Of a stretch of DNA of 64,000 nt, positions 15,691-24,299 are shown in pieces. The translations under genes and the position numbers were made by a program. The notes under the pieces are model-generated. The model was given only the letters and a program-made list of their open reading frames with translations. It was not told where the DNA came from and did no database searches. The stretch comes from Streptomyces sp. AC555_RSS877 (lineage in GTDB: Bacteria > Actinomycetota > Actinomycetes > Streptomycetales > Streptomycetaceae), in contig NZ_JAGMUK010000239.1 of assembly GCF_019049245.1 (NCBI RefSeq), positions 1 to 64,000 of the forward strand. The letters are read 5' to 3'. Numbering within the stretch: position 1 is the first letter of the stretch; every line of letters begins with the position of its first letter.

Positions 15691-17943
15691 TCACAGGGTT
15701 GCTGGGGTGGATTCCTTGACTGGGTCGTGCGGGGCCGCCGGTTCGGGGGTGTGGAAGTTCTCGCCCTCGACGTCGAGATGGGGCAGCACGCGGTCAAGGC
15801 GTCGCGGCAGCCGCCAGGCCCGGTCCCCGAGGAGTGCCAGGGTCGCCGGCACGAGGGTCATCCGCACCAGGAAGGCGTCGACCATGACGCCGAAAGCCAG
15901 GGCGAAGGCGATCGGCATGATGTCGGCGTCGTGGGAGAACAGGAAACTGACGAACACCGAGATCATGATGAGCGCCGCAGAAGTTACCACACGGGCGGCG
16001 TTGCGGGCTCCGTTGAGGATGGCCGTGTGGGCGTCGCGGTGGCGGTTGTAGTCCTCCCGCATGGCGGAGACGAGGAACACCTCGTAGTCCATGGCCAGCC
16101 CGAAGAGCACGGACATCACGATGATGGGCACGAAGCTGGCCACCGGACCCTCGCTGGGCACGCCCAGCGGGCCGGCCAGCCAGCCCCACTGGAAGACCGC
16201 GACGGTGGCTCCGAAGGCGGCGCCCGCGGACAGCAGGAACCCGATGGTCGCCTTGACCGGGATGGCGATCGACCGGAACGCGATCATCAGCAGGAGCAGG
16301 GAGAGGCCGACGACGACGATCACGAAGGGCACGAGTGCGCCGCTGAGCTTGTCGGAGACGTCGATGCTGACCGCGGTCATACCGGTGACGGCGACATGGC
16401 TGCCGCTGGACTGTGCCAACGGCTGCATCTGGGTGCGCAGCCGGGAGACGAGGTTGCTGGTCTCCTCGGACCGCGGTCCGGTGTCGGGGATGATCTGGAT
16501 GCGTGCGGCCGTCTCGTCCTTGGCCATGTCGACATCGCTGACGTCCGCGATGCCCCGGACCTCTCGCAGTTCGTCCTCGACGGCGGTGGCCGTGGAGGTG
16601 ACGGCGGCCGGGTCGTCGTTCTCGACGAGTACGACGAGGGGGCCGTTGGCGCCGGGACCGAAGGCGTCACTGATCACGTCGTAGGCCTGGCGGCTGGAGT
16701 TGCTTGTGGCACTGGAACCCTCGTCGGTGAGTGCCAGCTTCAGCTCCATGCCGGGAACGGCCAGAGCGATCAGGACGACGGTGCCCAGGATCAGGTTGCG
16801 TACGGGGTGGCGCAGGACGCCCTGGGTCCAGCGCACGCCCATCGTGGCCGTCCGGCCGCTGTGCGACGCCGACCGCATGGAGCGCTTACGGCCGATGGGC
16901 AGGAACCTGCGGCGCGGGGCCGCGGACCGGGGTGCTTTGGGCGTGAGCCGGTGGCTGGCCATCCCCATCAGCGCGGGCAGCAGGGGCAGTGCGGTGATGA
17001 CGGCGACCGTGACCGCTCCGGCCGAGGCCAGCCCCATGGAGGTGAGCATCGGCACACCGGCCACCGACAGGCCGGCGAGCGCGATGAGGACGGTGGCGCC
17101 GGCGAATACAACGGCACTGCCCGCGGTGGCGGTGGCCCTGGCGATGGACTCCCTGACCGGCATACCGGTACCCAGCTGGGCGCGATGACGGGAGAGGATG
17201 AACAGGGCGTAGTCGATGCCGACGGCGAGTCCGAGCATGATCGCCAGGGTGGGTGCGTTGTCGGAGACGTCGAACACCGTCGCCAACCCCATCATCGCGG
17301 CCACCGTACCGATGATGCCGAGCACCGCGGTGATCAGCGGCAGACCGGCGGCGAGCAGCGACCCGAACGTGATCACGAGGATGACCAGGGCCACGCCCAG
17401 TCCGATCAGCTCGCTGGGCCCCACGGGCGGATGCGAGGTTTCGTAAGGCTCACCGCCGTAGATGGTCCGCAGGCCCGCCCGCTCGGCTGCGCTTCCGGCG
17501 GCCTTCACCGCGTCCAGCGTGCCGGTCGGCACGTCATCGGCCTCCTTCGTGGTGAAGGTGACCTCCGCCACCGCGGTGCGCCCGTCCTCGGAGACGGCGT
17601 CACGCTCGGACGGGGCACTGACCTCGCCGACACCGGAGACCCGGCCCGTGGCCTCCAGCGTGGTCTCCAGGGACTTACGCAGATCCGGTTCGGTCACCTT
17701 GCGGCCGGGCGGAGCCTGGAACACGATCTGCGCCGACTGGACGTCCGGCTCGGGGAAGTGCCGTTCCATCTTCGTCAGGGCCGTCTGGGCCGGCGATCCA
17801 GGGATGGAGCTGCTGTCGGCGAAGGAGCCGGCGAAGGAAACCCCCAGACCGACCACCGCAACGAGGGCCAGGAGCCACCCGATCAACATCGTTCGCCACC
17901 GCCGGGCACCCAATGCGCCCAGCCGGTACAAGAGCGTAGCCAT
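15691..17943 (-). CDS. MMPL-family RND transporter
   Basis: This 750-residue integral membrane protein of the MmpL/RND type probably exports lipids or hydrophobic compounds using the proton gradient. It starts at the ATG at 17943 (MATLLYRLGALGARRWR) after GAGGGAAT. Two repeats each have one N-terminal TM helix, a large external porter domain and a five-helix bundle. The proton-relay region is seen as LAVGIDYALFILSRHR in the first half and LFGLAMDYEVFLVSAMRE in the second, with the paired Asp-Tyr residues. The C-terminus ends in the common LDRVLPHLDVEGE motif. It is the first gene before the two-component system, so it may be both its target and its operon partner. A second MMPL gene is at 52216. 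Confidence 0.92.
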   Translation of the reverse strand: MATLLYRLGALGARRWRTMLIGWLLALVAVVGLGVSFAGSFADSSSIPGSPAQTALTKMERHFPEPDVQSAQIVFQAPPGRKVTEPDLRKSLETTLEATGRVSGVGEVSAPSERDAVSEDGRTAVAEVTFTTKEADDVPTGTLDAVKAAGSAAERAGLRTIYGGEPYETSHPPVGPSELIGLGVALVILVITFGSLLAAGLPLITAVLGIIGTVAAMMGLATVFDVSDNAPTLAIMLGLAVGIDYALFILSRHRAQLGTGMPVRESIARATATAGSAVVFAGATVLIALAGLSVAGVPMLTSMGLASAGAVTVAVITALPLLPALMGMASHRLTPKAPRSAAPRRRFLPIGRKRSMRSASHSGRTATMGVRWTQGVLRHPVRNLILGTVVLIALAVPGMELKLALTDEGSSATSNSSRQAYDVISDAFGPGANGPLVVLVENDDPAAVTSTATAVEDELREVRGIADVSDVDMAKDETAARIQIIPDTGPRSEETSNLVSRLRTQMQPLAQSSGSHVAVTGMTAVSIDVSDKLSGALVPFVIVVVGLSLLLLMIAFRSIAIPVKATIGFLLSAGAAFGATVAVFQWGWLAGPLGVPSEGPVASFVPIIVMSVLFGLAMDYEVFLVSAMREDYNRHRDAHTAILNGARNAARVVTSAALIMISVFVSFLFSHDADIMPIAFALAFGVMVDAFLVRMTLVPATLALLGDRAWRLPRRLDRVLPHLDVEGENFHTPEPAAPHDPVKESTPATL

Positions 17944-18006
17944 CAAAGATTCCCTCACTGTTCGGAAGACGACTCGCCACATCCTTTTCAAGGGACTTGA
18001 CGACCG

Positions 18007-18025
18007 CCTCACAGAGAACCTGAGG
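18007..18025 (-). promoter_or_regulatory. Possible regulator site upstream of the MMPL gene
   Basis: In the 137 bp between the LysR stop and the MMPL start there is CCTCA (18007-18011) with its inverse TGAGG (18021-18025). On the minus strand this reads CCTCAGGTTCTCTGTGAGG. Such a dyad with a CTCAGGTTCTC core could be the binding site of the OmpR-type regulator encoded downstream. This is only a visual suggestion. Confidence 0.25.
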
Positions 18026-18080
18026 GTTTCTTGACGGTTCGACTCCAGCACCGTCAGGCATGCCGGTCAGCAGGCATGGG

Positions 18081-19058
18081 CTAGTCGGCGCTCCGCTTGT
18101 CCTCGGACTGGTCCCTGGCGTGATCCAGCCGTAGGGGGAGTCGTGCGGCGAGGTAGTCGATGAGTGCGTTGACACGTCGCGGGACATGCCCGTCCTCCTC
18201 CAGGAGGGCATAGATGTCGGAGGCCGGTGTCGACAGGTGCGGCAGGACCCGGATGAGCTCGCCGCGATTCAGATGTGGCCTGACATGCCACTCCGAGCGC
18301 ATGATCACACCACGGCCGTCCAGCGCCCAACCGGTCACCACGTCACCGTCGTTGCTGGACAGACTGCCCTGCACTCGCACGTGTCGGGGACGGTCCGCAT
18401 CCCCGAAGCGCCAGAGGGCGAAATCGCTCTCGTTCTCCCGCAGCACGATGCAGTTGTGGTGGGCCAGATCCTCGATGCTTTCCGGGGTGCCGTGCGCGGC
18501 GAGGTAGGACGGCGCCGCGCAGGGCACGCGCCGGTTCTTGGCCAGACGCCGCATGCGAAGCGAGGAATCGGGCGGCATGCCGACGTGGACGGCCACGTCG
18601 AACTCACGCTGGTGGGGCCGTAGCGGAAGAGCGGACGTCTGCATACGGACGTGCAGTTCGGGGTGGGCCGCGGCGAACTCGCCGAGCAGCGGCGCGATAT
18701 GCGCGCGGCCGAGACCCAGTGTGGCTTCGACGACGAGGGATCCGCGCAACCCCCCGGCTGTGTCGGTGATCGTGTCCTCGAGCTCGCGTACCTGGTCGAG
18801 GATCGCCTCGACGCGCGCCGCGTAGAGCTCGCCCTCCGAAGTCAGCATCAGTCGGCGGGCGCCGCGCTGAACGAGCCGGACAGCCAGGCGATGCTCCAGC
18901 GCGCTGAGGCGTTTGCTGACGACGGGAAGGGAGCAACCGAGTTCTCGCGAGGCGGCCGTCAGCGTCTCGCTCGACGCGACCACGTGAAAGAACTGGAGGT
19001 CGTCCACGGCTGAACGGCTCCTGGACCACGGGCGACGAGAACGCCGAGAGCTTTCCAT
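18081..19058 (-). CDS. LysR-family regulator, divergent from the catabolic operon
   Basis: The 325-residue protein has an N-terminal LysR winged helix (residues about 19-76: DDLQFFHVVASSETLTAASR, then LPVVSKRLSALEHRL and the RLMLTSEGE wing). The effector-binding domain is of the CrgA-like type (GSLVVEATLGLGRAHIAPLL, LAKNRRVPCAAPSYLAAHG, GRGVIMRSEW). An extra 15-residue serine/arginine-rich N-terminus precedes the domain; a later start is possible. It is transcribed away from the operon starting at 19207, with a dyad in the 148 bp between them. This is the standard arrangement for a LysR activator that responds to a substrate or intermediate of the divergent pathway. Confidence 0.9.
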   Translation of the reverse strand: MESSRRSRRPWSRSRSAVDDLQFFHVVASSETLTAASRELGCSLPVVSKRLSALEHRLAVRLVQRGARRLMLTSEGELYAARVEAILDQVRELEDTITDTAGGLRGSLVVEATLGLGRAHIAPLLGEFAAAHPELHVRMQTSALPLRPHQREFDVAVHVGMPPDSSLRMRRLAKNRRVPCAAPSYLAAHGTPESIEDLAHHNCIVLRENESDFALWRFGDADRPRHVRVQGSLSSNDGDVVTGWALDGRGVIMRSEWHVRPHLNRGELIRVLPHLSTPASDIYALLEEDGHVPRRVNALIDYLAARLPLRLDHARDQSEDKRSAD

Positions 19059-19078
19059 AGGGGAAAACCTACCTTGCC

Positions 19079-19096
19079 CGTTACAGGCTTGTAACG
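19079..19096. promoter_or_regulatory. LysR-type dyad in the divergent promoter region
   Basis: CGTTACA (19079-19085) and TGTAACG (19090-19096) form a perfect 7 bp inverted repeat around GGCT. The core TTACA-N4-TGTAA fits the T-N11-A rule for LysR boxes. It lies 21 bp upstream of the LysR start and 111 bp upstream of the dehydrogenase start, as expected for a primary LysR binding site controlling both directions. Confidence 0.65.
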
Positions 19097-19206
19097 AGCG
19101 TTTCCGCTAGCCAAGGTGGGACTCAGCCGCGCCGTGACCGGAACGCCTCTGGACAGAGTGCTCGCCACCGGACTTGCGCATCGATCCTTGGATGGGGAGT
19201 GCCTTC

Positions 19207-20364
19207 GTGCCGCAGAGTTATCGCATCGCAGCGATTCCGGGTGACGGGATCGGCCGCGAGGTCGTCCCGGAGGGGCTGAGGTGCCTGCGTGCCGCCGCCG
19301 AGGTGCACGGGTTCCAACTCGACGTCACCGAGTTCGACTTCGCCGGCGCCGACTACTGGCTGCGCCACGGCATGATGCTGCCCGACAACTGGAGGGACGT
19401 ACTCGGCGCGTTCGACGCGATCTTCTTCGGTGCGGTCGGATGGCCGGAGGTGGTCCCGGACCATGTCTCGCTGTGGGGGAGTCTGCTGCAGATGCGGCGG
19501 GGCTTCGACCAGTACGTCAATTTGCGCCCCGTGCGACTGCTGCGCGGTGTGCGCAGTCCGCTGCGTGACCACCAGCCGGGCGACATCGACTTCTATGTCG
19601 TGCGGGAGAACACCGAGGGCGAGTACTCCAGCATCGGCGGCCGGATCTTCGAAGGAACCGATCGCGAGACAGTGGTCCAGGAGACGGTCATGACACGGAC
19701 CGGCGTCGACCGTGTCCTGCGCTATGCCTTCGAACTCGCCGCGTCCCGCCCGAGCAAGCATCTGACCTGGGCGACGAAGAGCAACGGGATCTCGATCTCC
19801 ATGCCCTACTGGGACGAGCGCGCAACCGAGATGGCCGCCCGGTACCCCGAAGTGACCGCCGACAAGGACCACATCGACATCCTGACCGCGAAGTTCGTAC
19901 TCCAGCCCGAACGGTATGACGTGGTCGTCGCCAGCAACCTGTTCGGTGACATCCTCTCCGACCTCGGCCCGGCCTGCACCGGAACGATAGGCATCGCCCC
20001 CAGCGCCAACATCAACCCCGACCGCTCCTTCCCCAGCCTCTTCGAGCCGGTGCACGGGTCGGCACCGGACATCGCCGGTCTCGGTGTGGCCAACCCTGTC
20101 GGCCAGATCTGGAGCGGCGCCATGATGCTCACCCACCTCGGCGAGCACGAGGCGGCCGCGCATGTCGTGGCTGCGATCGAGAGCGTTCTGGAGGAGCAGC
20201 CCGGTGTGCTCACCCCCGACCTCGGGGGCACGGGAACGACGGTGGGGCTGGGCAAGGCCGTCGCGGCCCGGATCGCCGCGACGTCTCTCGCCGGCCACGA
20301 CGGGGGAGTGGCGGCCGGCGACGCGGCCGGCCGCACGGTCGAAGAGGGGGTCGCGGCGTCATGA
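19207..20364 (+). CDS. Tartrate/D-malate/isopropylmalate-type dehydrogenase
   Basis: This NAD- and divalent-metal-dependent beta-decarboxylating dehydrogenase is 385 residues from the GTG at 19207, chosen because GGGGAG (19194-19199) lies 7 bases upstream; ATGs at 19174 and 19192 are less well placed. It begins YRIAAIPGDGIGREVVPEGL. Other blocks are DFYVVRENTEGEYSSIGG, the lysine in TKSNGI, VVVASNLFGDILSDLGPA (metal-binding aspartates) and EPVHGSAPDIAG. The LWGSLLQMRRGFDQYVNLRP region resembles tartrate dehydrogenases rather than LeuB, so a malate- or tartrate-like 2-hydroxyacid is the likely substrate. It opens the seven-gene operon and overlaps hyuB by four bases. Confidence 0.88.
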   Translation: MPQSYRIAAIPGDGIGREVVPEGLRCLRAAAEVHGFQLDVTEFDFAGADYWLRHGMMLPDNWRDVLGAFDAIFFGAVGWPEVVPDHVSLWGSLLQMRRGFDQYVNLRPVRLLRGVRSPLRDHQPGDIDFYVVRENTEGEYSSIGGRIFEGTDRETVVQETVMTRTGVDRVLRYAFELAASRPSKHLTWATKSNGISISMPYWDERATEMAARYPEVTADKDHIDILTAKFVLQPERYDVVVASNLFGDILSDLGPACTGTIGIAPSANINPDRSFPSLFEPVHGSAPDIAGLGVANPVGQIWSGAMMLTHLGEHEAAAHVVAAIESVLEEQPGVLTPDLGGTGTTVGLGKAVAARIAATSLAGHDGGVAAGDAAGRTVEEGVAAS

Positions 20365-22040
20365 TCAGACCTCTCTCCGACCCGGTCGGCCTCGAAGTGC
20401 GCTGGGACCGGCTTGCCGCCGCCACCGACGAGGCGGCCTCCACGATGCTGCGCACGGCCTTCTCCACGATCATCCGGGAGTCGAACGACTACACCGTCGT
20501 CCTGATGGACCGCGCGGGACGCACGATGGCCGAGTCACGAGCCGGCATCCCCGCCTTCGCCGCTCTGATGAGTTCGCTGACCGCGCTGGTCATCGAACGA
20601 TTCCCGGCGGACGAATGGCAGGACGGCGACAGCGTCATCACGAACGACCCGTGGATCGCCACCGGGCACCTGCCCGACATCGCGATGATCTCCCCGGTCT
20701 TCCACCGAGGACGGCTCGTCGCGTTCGCGGGCACCGTGGCGCACTCACCGGACATCGGTGGCACACCTTCGATGAGCGCGACCGAGCTGCTCTGCGAGGG
20801 CATCTTGATCCCTCCACTGCGCCTGTTCCGGGCCGGACAAGTCGAGCAGGGAGTCAAGGACCTGCTGCTGGCGAACGTACGGCTGGCGGACCAGGTCTGG
20901 GGCGACCTGGAGGCGCAGGCCGCGGCGCACGCCGTGTGCCGCCGACGCGCCCAGGAGTTCCTCACCGACTTCCGTGAACCGGACTTCGAGGCGTTCGCGG
21001 ACCAGGTCCACGCGCTGACCGACGCCGCGATGCGCGCGGGCGTCCGCGACGTGCCCGACGGCGTCTACCGCGCCTCCCTGGACGCGGACGGCGTCGAAGG
21101 GCATCCCACGCACATCGAGTGCGCGGTGACCGTTCGCGGCGAGGAGGTCGAGATCGACTACACCGGCAGCTCCCCCCAGGTGCCCTTCGCGACGAACTCG
21201 ACGTTGAACTACACCCGCGCCTACTCCATGTATCCGCTGAAGATCCTGCTGGATCCGTCCACGCGGACCAACTGGGGCTCCTACCGGTCCATCCAGGTCA
21301 CCGCGCCGGAAGGCACGATCGTCAACCCGAGGTTTCCCGCGCCCGTCGTGGCACGGCACCTCACCGGGCACCTGTTGTCCTGCGCGGTGTACCAGGCACT
21401 GGCCCCGGTGCTGCCCGACCGTGTCATCGCCGACAGCGGCGGCGCCCCCGCCCTGCGCGTCCGCTTCGCCGGGGTCGACGACTCCGGCCGGCCTTTCAGC
21501 CTCATGCTCTTCGCCAACGCGGGCATGGGCGCGTCCAAGGAGTCGGACGGGCTCTCCACCACCGCCTTCCCCACCAACTCCGGCGGCGGCAGCATCGAGG
21601 CACTGGAGGCCGCGTCTCCGCTGCGCTTCCTCCGCAAGGAGTTGCGCGCCGGATCGGGCGGACGGGGCCGACGCCGCGGAGGACTGGGCCAGGACATCGA
21701 GGTACTGAATCCGATGAGCCGACCCGTGCAGATGGTGCTGCTCGGGGACCGCGAACAACATCCGGCGCTCGGACTCGCCGGCGGCGAACCCGGGGCCACC
21801 GCACAGGTCGTCCTGGACTCCGGCGAGCGCGCCCCCCTGAAGTCGATCTCGCAGCTCGCCCCCGGCGCATCGGTGGTCATCTCCTTCGCCGGCGGCGGCG
21901 GGTTCGGCCCCCCGAAGGAGCGTGAGCCCGAGCTCCTGACCGCCGACGAGATCGCCGGCTACACCGTCCCGGCCAGTCAGCAGAACCCGCGCACAGCCCG
22001 GACGGCGGGCGGTAGCGCATGTGAGGAGGTGGGCCGATGA
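20361..22040 (+). CDS. Hydantoinase B/oxoprolinase family protein
   Basis: This 559-residue protein belongs to the HyuB family, the partner subunit of ATP-dependent N-methylhydantoinase, 5-oxoprolinase and acetone/acetophenone carboxylases. Conserved parts are AATDEAASTMLRTAFSTIIR, NDPWIATGHLPDIAMISPVF, FAGTVAHSPDIGG (with conserved His and Asp), and the C-terminal glycine-rich AGSGGRGRRRGGLGQ. The ATG at 20361 overlaps the preceding TGA (ATGA), and its own stop overlaps hyuA in the same way, so the three are translationally coupled. The C-terminus after about residue 510 lacks the usual extension. The ring or ketone substrate cannot be assigned. Confidence 0.88.
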   Translation: MIRPLSDPVGLEVRWDRLAAATDEAASTMLRTAFSTIIRESNDYTVVLMDRAGRTMAESRAGIPAFAALMSSLTALVIERFPADEWQDGDSVITNDPWIATGHLPDIAMISPVFHRGRLVAFAGTVAHSPDIGGTPSMSATELLCEGILIPPLRLFRAGQVEQGVKDLLLANVRLADQVWGDLEAQAAAHAVCRRRAQEFLTDFREPDFEAFADQVHALTDAAMRAGVRDVPDGVYRASLDADGVEGHPTHIECAVTVRGEEVEIDYTGSSPQVPFATNSTLNYTRAYSMYPLKILLDPSTRTNWGSYRSIQVTAPEGTIVNPRFPAPVVARHLTGHLLSCAVYQALAPVLPDRVIADSGGAPALRVRFAGVDDSGRPFSLMLFANAGMGASKESDGLSTTAFPTNSGGGSIEALEAASPLRFLRKELRAGSGGRGRRRGGLGQDIEVLNPMSRPVQMVLLGDREQHPALGLAGGEPGATAQVVLDSGERAPLKSISQLAPGASVVISFAGGGGFGPPKEREPELLTADEIAGYTVPASQQNPRTARTAGGSACEEVGR

Positions 22041-24109
22041 GCCGCACGGTCCGGATCGGCGTCGACGTCGGCGGGACGTTCACCGATCTGCTGCTGCACG
22101 ACCCGCGAAGGCAACTGATCCGGCCCGGGAAGCTGCCCACCACGCCCCACGCTCCCAACGAGGCCATCACCGCGGGGATCGCCCGGCTGCTGGAGGAGAC
22201 GTCCACGACGCCCGGAGAGGTCGCGGGCATCGTGCACGGCACCACGCTGGTGACGAACACGCTGCTGGAACGCACCGGAGCGGTCGTCGGTCTGCTGAGC
22301 ACCAGCGGGTTCAGCGATTCCCTCGAAATGGGACGGGAGACGAGGTTCGACACCACCGATCTGCTCGCCCGGCCGGCTCAACCGCTGGTGCCGCGCCCTC
22401 TGCGCCGTGGCGTACCCGGGAGAATCGCCGCGGACGGCAGTGAACTCGAACCGCTCGACGAGCGTGCCGTCCTCGCAGCTGTGCGGGATCTGACGGACCA
22501 GGGCATCGAGGCACTGGCCGTGGCCCTGATGCACTCCTACCGCGACGCCCGTCACGAGCACCGGGTGCGGGACCTGATCGCGCGGGCACACCCCGACCTC
22601 CCCGTCACCCTCTCCAGCGCCGTGGCCCCGGTCATCGGTGAGTACGAGCGGGCCGGTACCGTCTGCCTGAACGCGTATGTGCAGCCCCTGATGTCGCGCT
22701 ACCTCGACGACCTGCGTGACGATCTGACCGTCATGGGGATCGACGCGCCCCTTCGCATCATGCTCTCCGGCGGTGGTGTCACGACCCTCGAGGACGCCAA
22801 GCGGTTCCCGGTACGGCTGCTCGAGTCGGGCCCCGCGGCCGGTGCCATCGCCGCTGCCGCCGTCGCCAGGACGTTGGGGGAGCAGGACGTGGTCTCCTTC
22901 GACATGGGCGGGACCACGGCGAAGATCGCTGTCGTCCAGGGGGGCAGGCCCAGGCTCAAGCACGACTTCGAGGCGGGGCGGGTCGACAAGTTCAAGCCCG
23001 GCTCGGGGCTGCCGGTGCGCCTGACCGTCGTCGACATGATCGAGATCGGGTCGGGAGGCGGCTCGATCGCGGCACCCGACGCACTCGGGCTGCTGAAGGT
23101 GGGACCGCGCAGCGCCGGCTCGGTGCCCGGGCCTGTCGCCTACGGGCGTGGAGGCGAGCGACCCACCGTGACGGACGCCGACCTGCTGCTGGGCTATCTC
23201 GACGCGGAGAACTTCCTCGGCGGCGAGATGAGGCTGCGGACGCGCGAGGCCCACAAGGCGCTGACCCGTGAGGTGGCGGGCCCCCTGGGACTCGACACCG
23301 CTGACGCCGCCGCCGGGATCGTGGAGGTGGTCACCGAAAGCATGGCCGCCGCCGCCCGTATGCACCTGTCCGAGCAGGGCAAGGACCCGGCCGACTTCGC
23401 GCTGCTGGCCTTCGGTGGAGCCGGACCCGCCCATGCCTACGGGCTGGCGAAGTCGCTGAAGATCCCCCGAGTGATCGTGCCGATGCGGGCTGGGGTGATG
23501 TCCGCCTGGGGGCTCCTCGCCGCCGCTCCCACGGTCGACGAGGTCCGCAGTCTGCCGTCGCCTCTCGCCGACATCGACTGGGACCAGGTCGCCGCGCTGT
23601 ACGACGAGATGACGCTCCGCGCCACCGAGACGCTCCAGGCGGGAGACCCGGAGCTCGTGCGGGTACGCCGCTCGGCCGACATGCGTTACCTCGGCCAGGG
23701 TTTCGAGATCGAGGTCACCGTGCCCGAGCAGGACTTCGGTCCAGCCGGTCTCGGACGCATCCGGGCCGCCTTCGAGTCCACATACCGTGCCGTGTTCGGC
23801 CGTTGCCTCGACGGTGCAGTGGAAGTCGTGAACTGGCGACTTTCTGTGCGACTGCCCCGTCATGAACTGTCGATCGAGGGCAGCCATGCCCGGGGAGGTG
23901 CGGCGAGCCGCGGCGTCCGGTCGGTGTACTTTCCCGGACACGGCCTGCTTGAGGCCACCGTGTGGAACCGCTACGAGCTCACGCCGGGAACCGAGCTGGC
24001 AGGTCCGGCGATCTTCGAGGAGCGCGAATCGTCCTGCTCCTTCGGGCCGGACTGCAGGATCCGGGTCACCGACGACCTGACCCTCCTGATCGAGGTCGGC
24101 CGGGACTGA
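22037..24109 (+). CDS. Hydantoinase A/oxoprolinase family ATPase subunit
   Basis: This 690-residue protein is of the HyuA family, which phosphorylates the substrate carbonyl with ATP before ring opening or carboxylation. The N-terminal phosphate-binding loop is RIGVDVGGTFTDLLLHD (residues about 5-21). The second phosphate-binding motif is VSFDMGGTTAKIAVVQGG, followed by EIGSGGGSIA and LLAFGGAGPAHAYGLAKSL. Full length and good conservation indicate an active subunit. It is coupled to hyuB by an ATGA overlap. A 190 bp gap follows before the MFS gene, which may hold a second promoter. Order hyuB-hyuA is reversed from the commonest hyuA-hyuB order. Confidence 0.9.
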   Translation: MSRTVRIGVDVGGTFTDLLLHDPRRQLIRPGKLPTTPHAPNEAITAGIARLLEETSTTPGEVAGIVHGTTLVTNTLLERTGAVVGLLSTSGFSDSLEMGRETRFDTTDLLARPAQPLVPRPLRRGVPGRIAADGSELEPLDERAVLAAVRDLTDQGIEALAVALMHSYRDARHEHRVRDLIARAHPDLPVTLSSAVAPVIGEYERAGTVCLNAYVQPLMSRYLDDLRDDLTVMGIDAPLRIMLSGGGVTTLEDAKRFPVRLLESGPAAGAIAAAAVARTLGEQDVVSFDMGGTTAKIAVVQGGRPRLKHDFEAGRVDKFKPGSGLPVRLTVVDMIEIGSGGGSIAAPDALGLLKVGPRSAGSVPGPVAYGRGGERPTVTDADLLLGYLDAENFLGGEMRLRTREAHKALTREVAGPLGLDTADAAAGIVEVVTESMAAAARMHLSEQGKDPADFALLAFGGAGPAHAYGLAKSLKIPRVIVPMRAGVMSAWGLLAAAPTVDEVRSLPSPLADIDWDQVAALYDEMTLRATETLQAGDPELVRVRRSADMRYLGQGFEIEVTVPEQDFGPAGLGRIRAAFESTYRAVFGRCLDGAVEVVNWRLSVRLPRHELSIEGSHARGGAASRGVRSVYFPGHGLLEATVWNRYELTPGTELAGPAIFEERESSCSFGPDCRIRVTDDLTLLIEVGRD

Positions 24110-24299
24110 ACCCCCCTCCCCAGTCGTCCCCGAAGAGTGCAGCGTCGCGCAGCCGCCGAAGGCGGCGGGACGGTCGGCGACCCGTCCGAGGAGTGGCTGC
24201 CCCACCTGCGGCGGCAAACGGATCGACGCCGCTCACGCCCACACCGACAACCTATCCAGCAGCTGCCCAGCATGATGGCGGCGCGAAGGGACGACCCTC

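Noticed and set aside
15649..18000. Plus-strand open frame of 783 codons
   Set aside because: Antisense shadow of the MMPL gene with an Asp/Gly/His-rich translation.
21977..24217. Minus-strand open frame of 746 codons
   Set aside because: Antisense to hyuA; low-complexity translation without family features.
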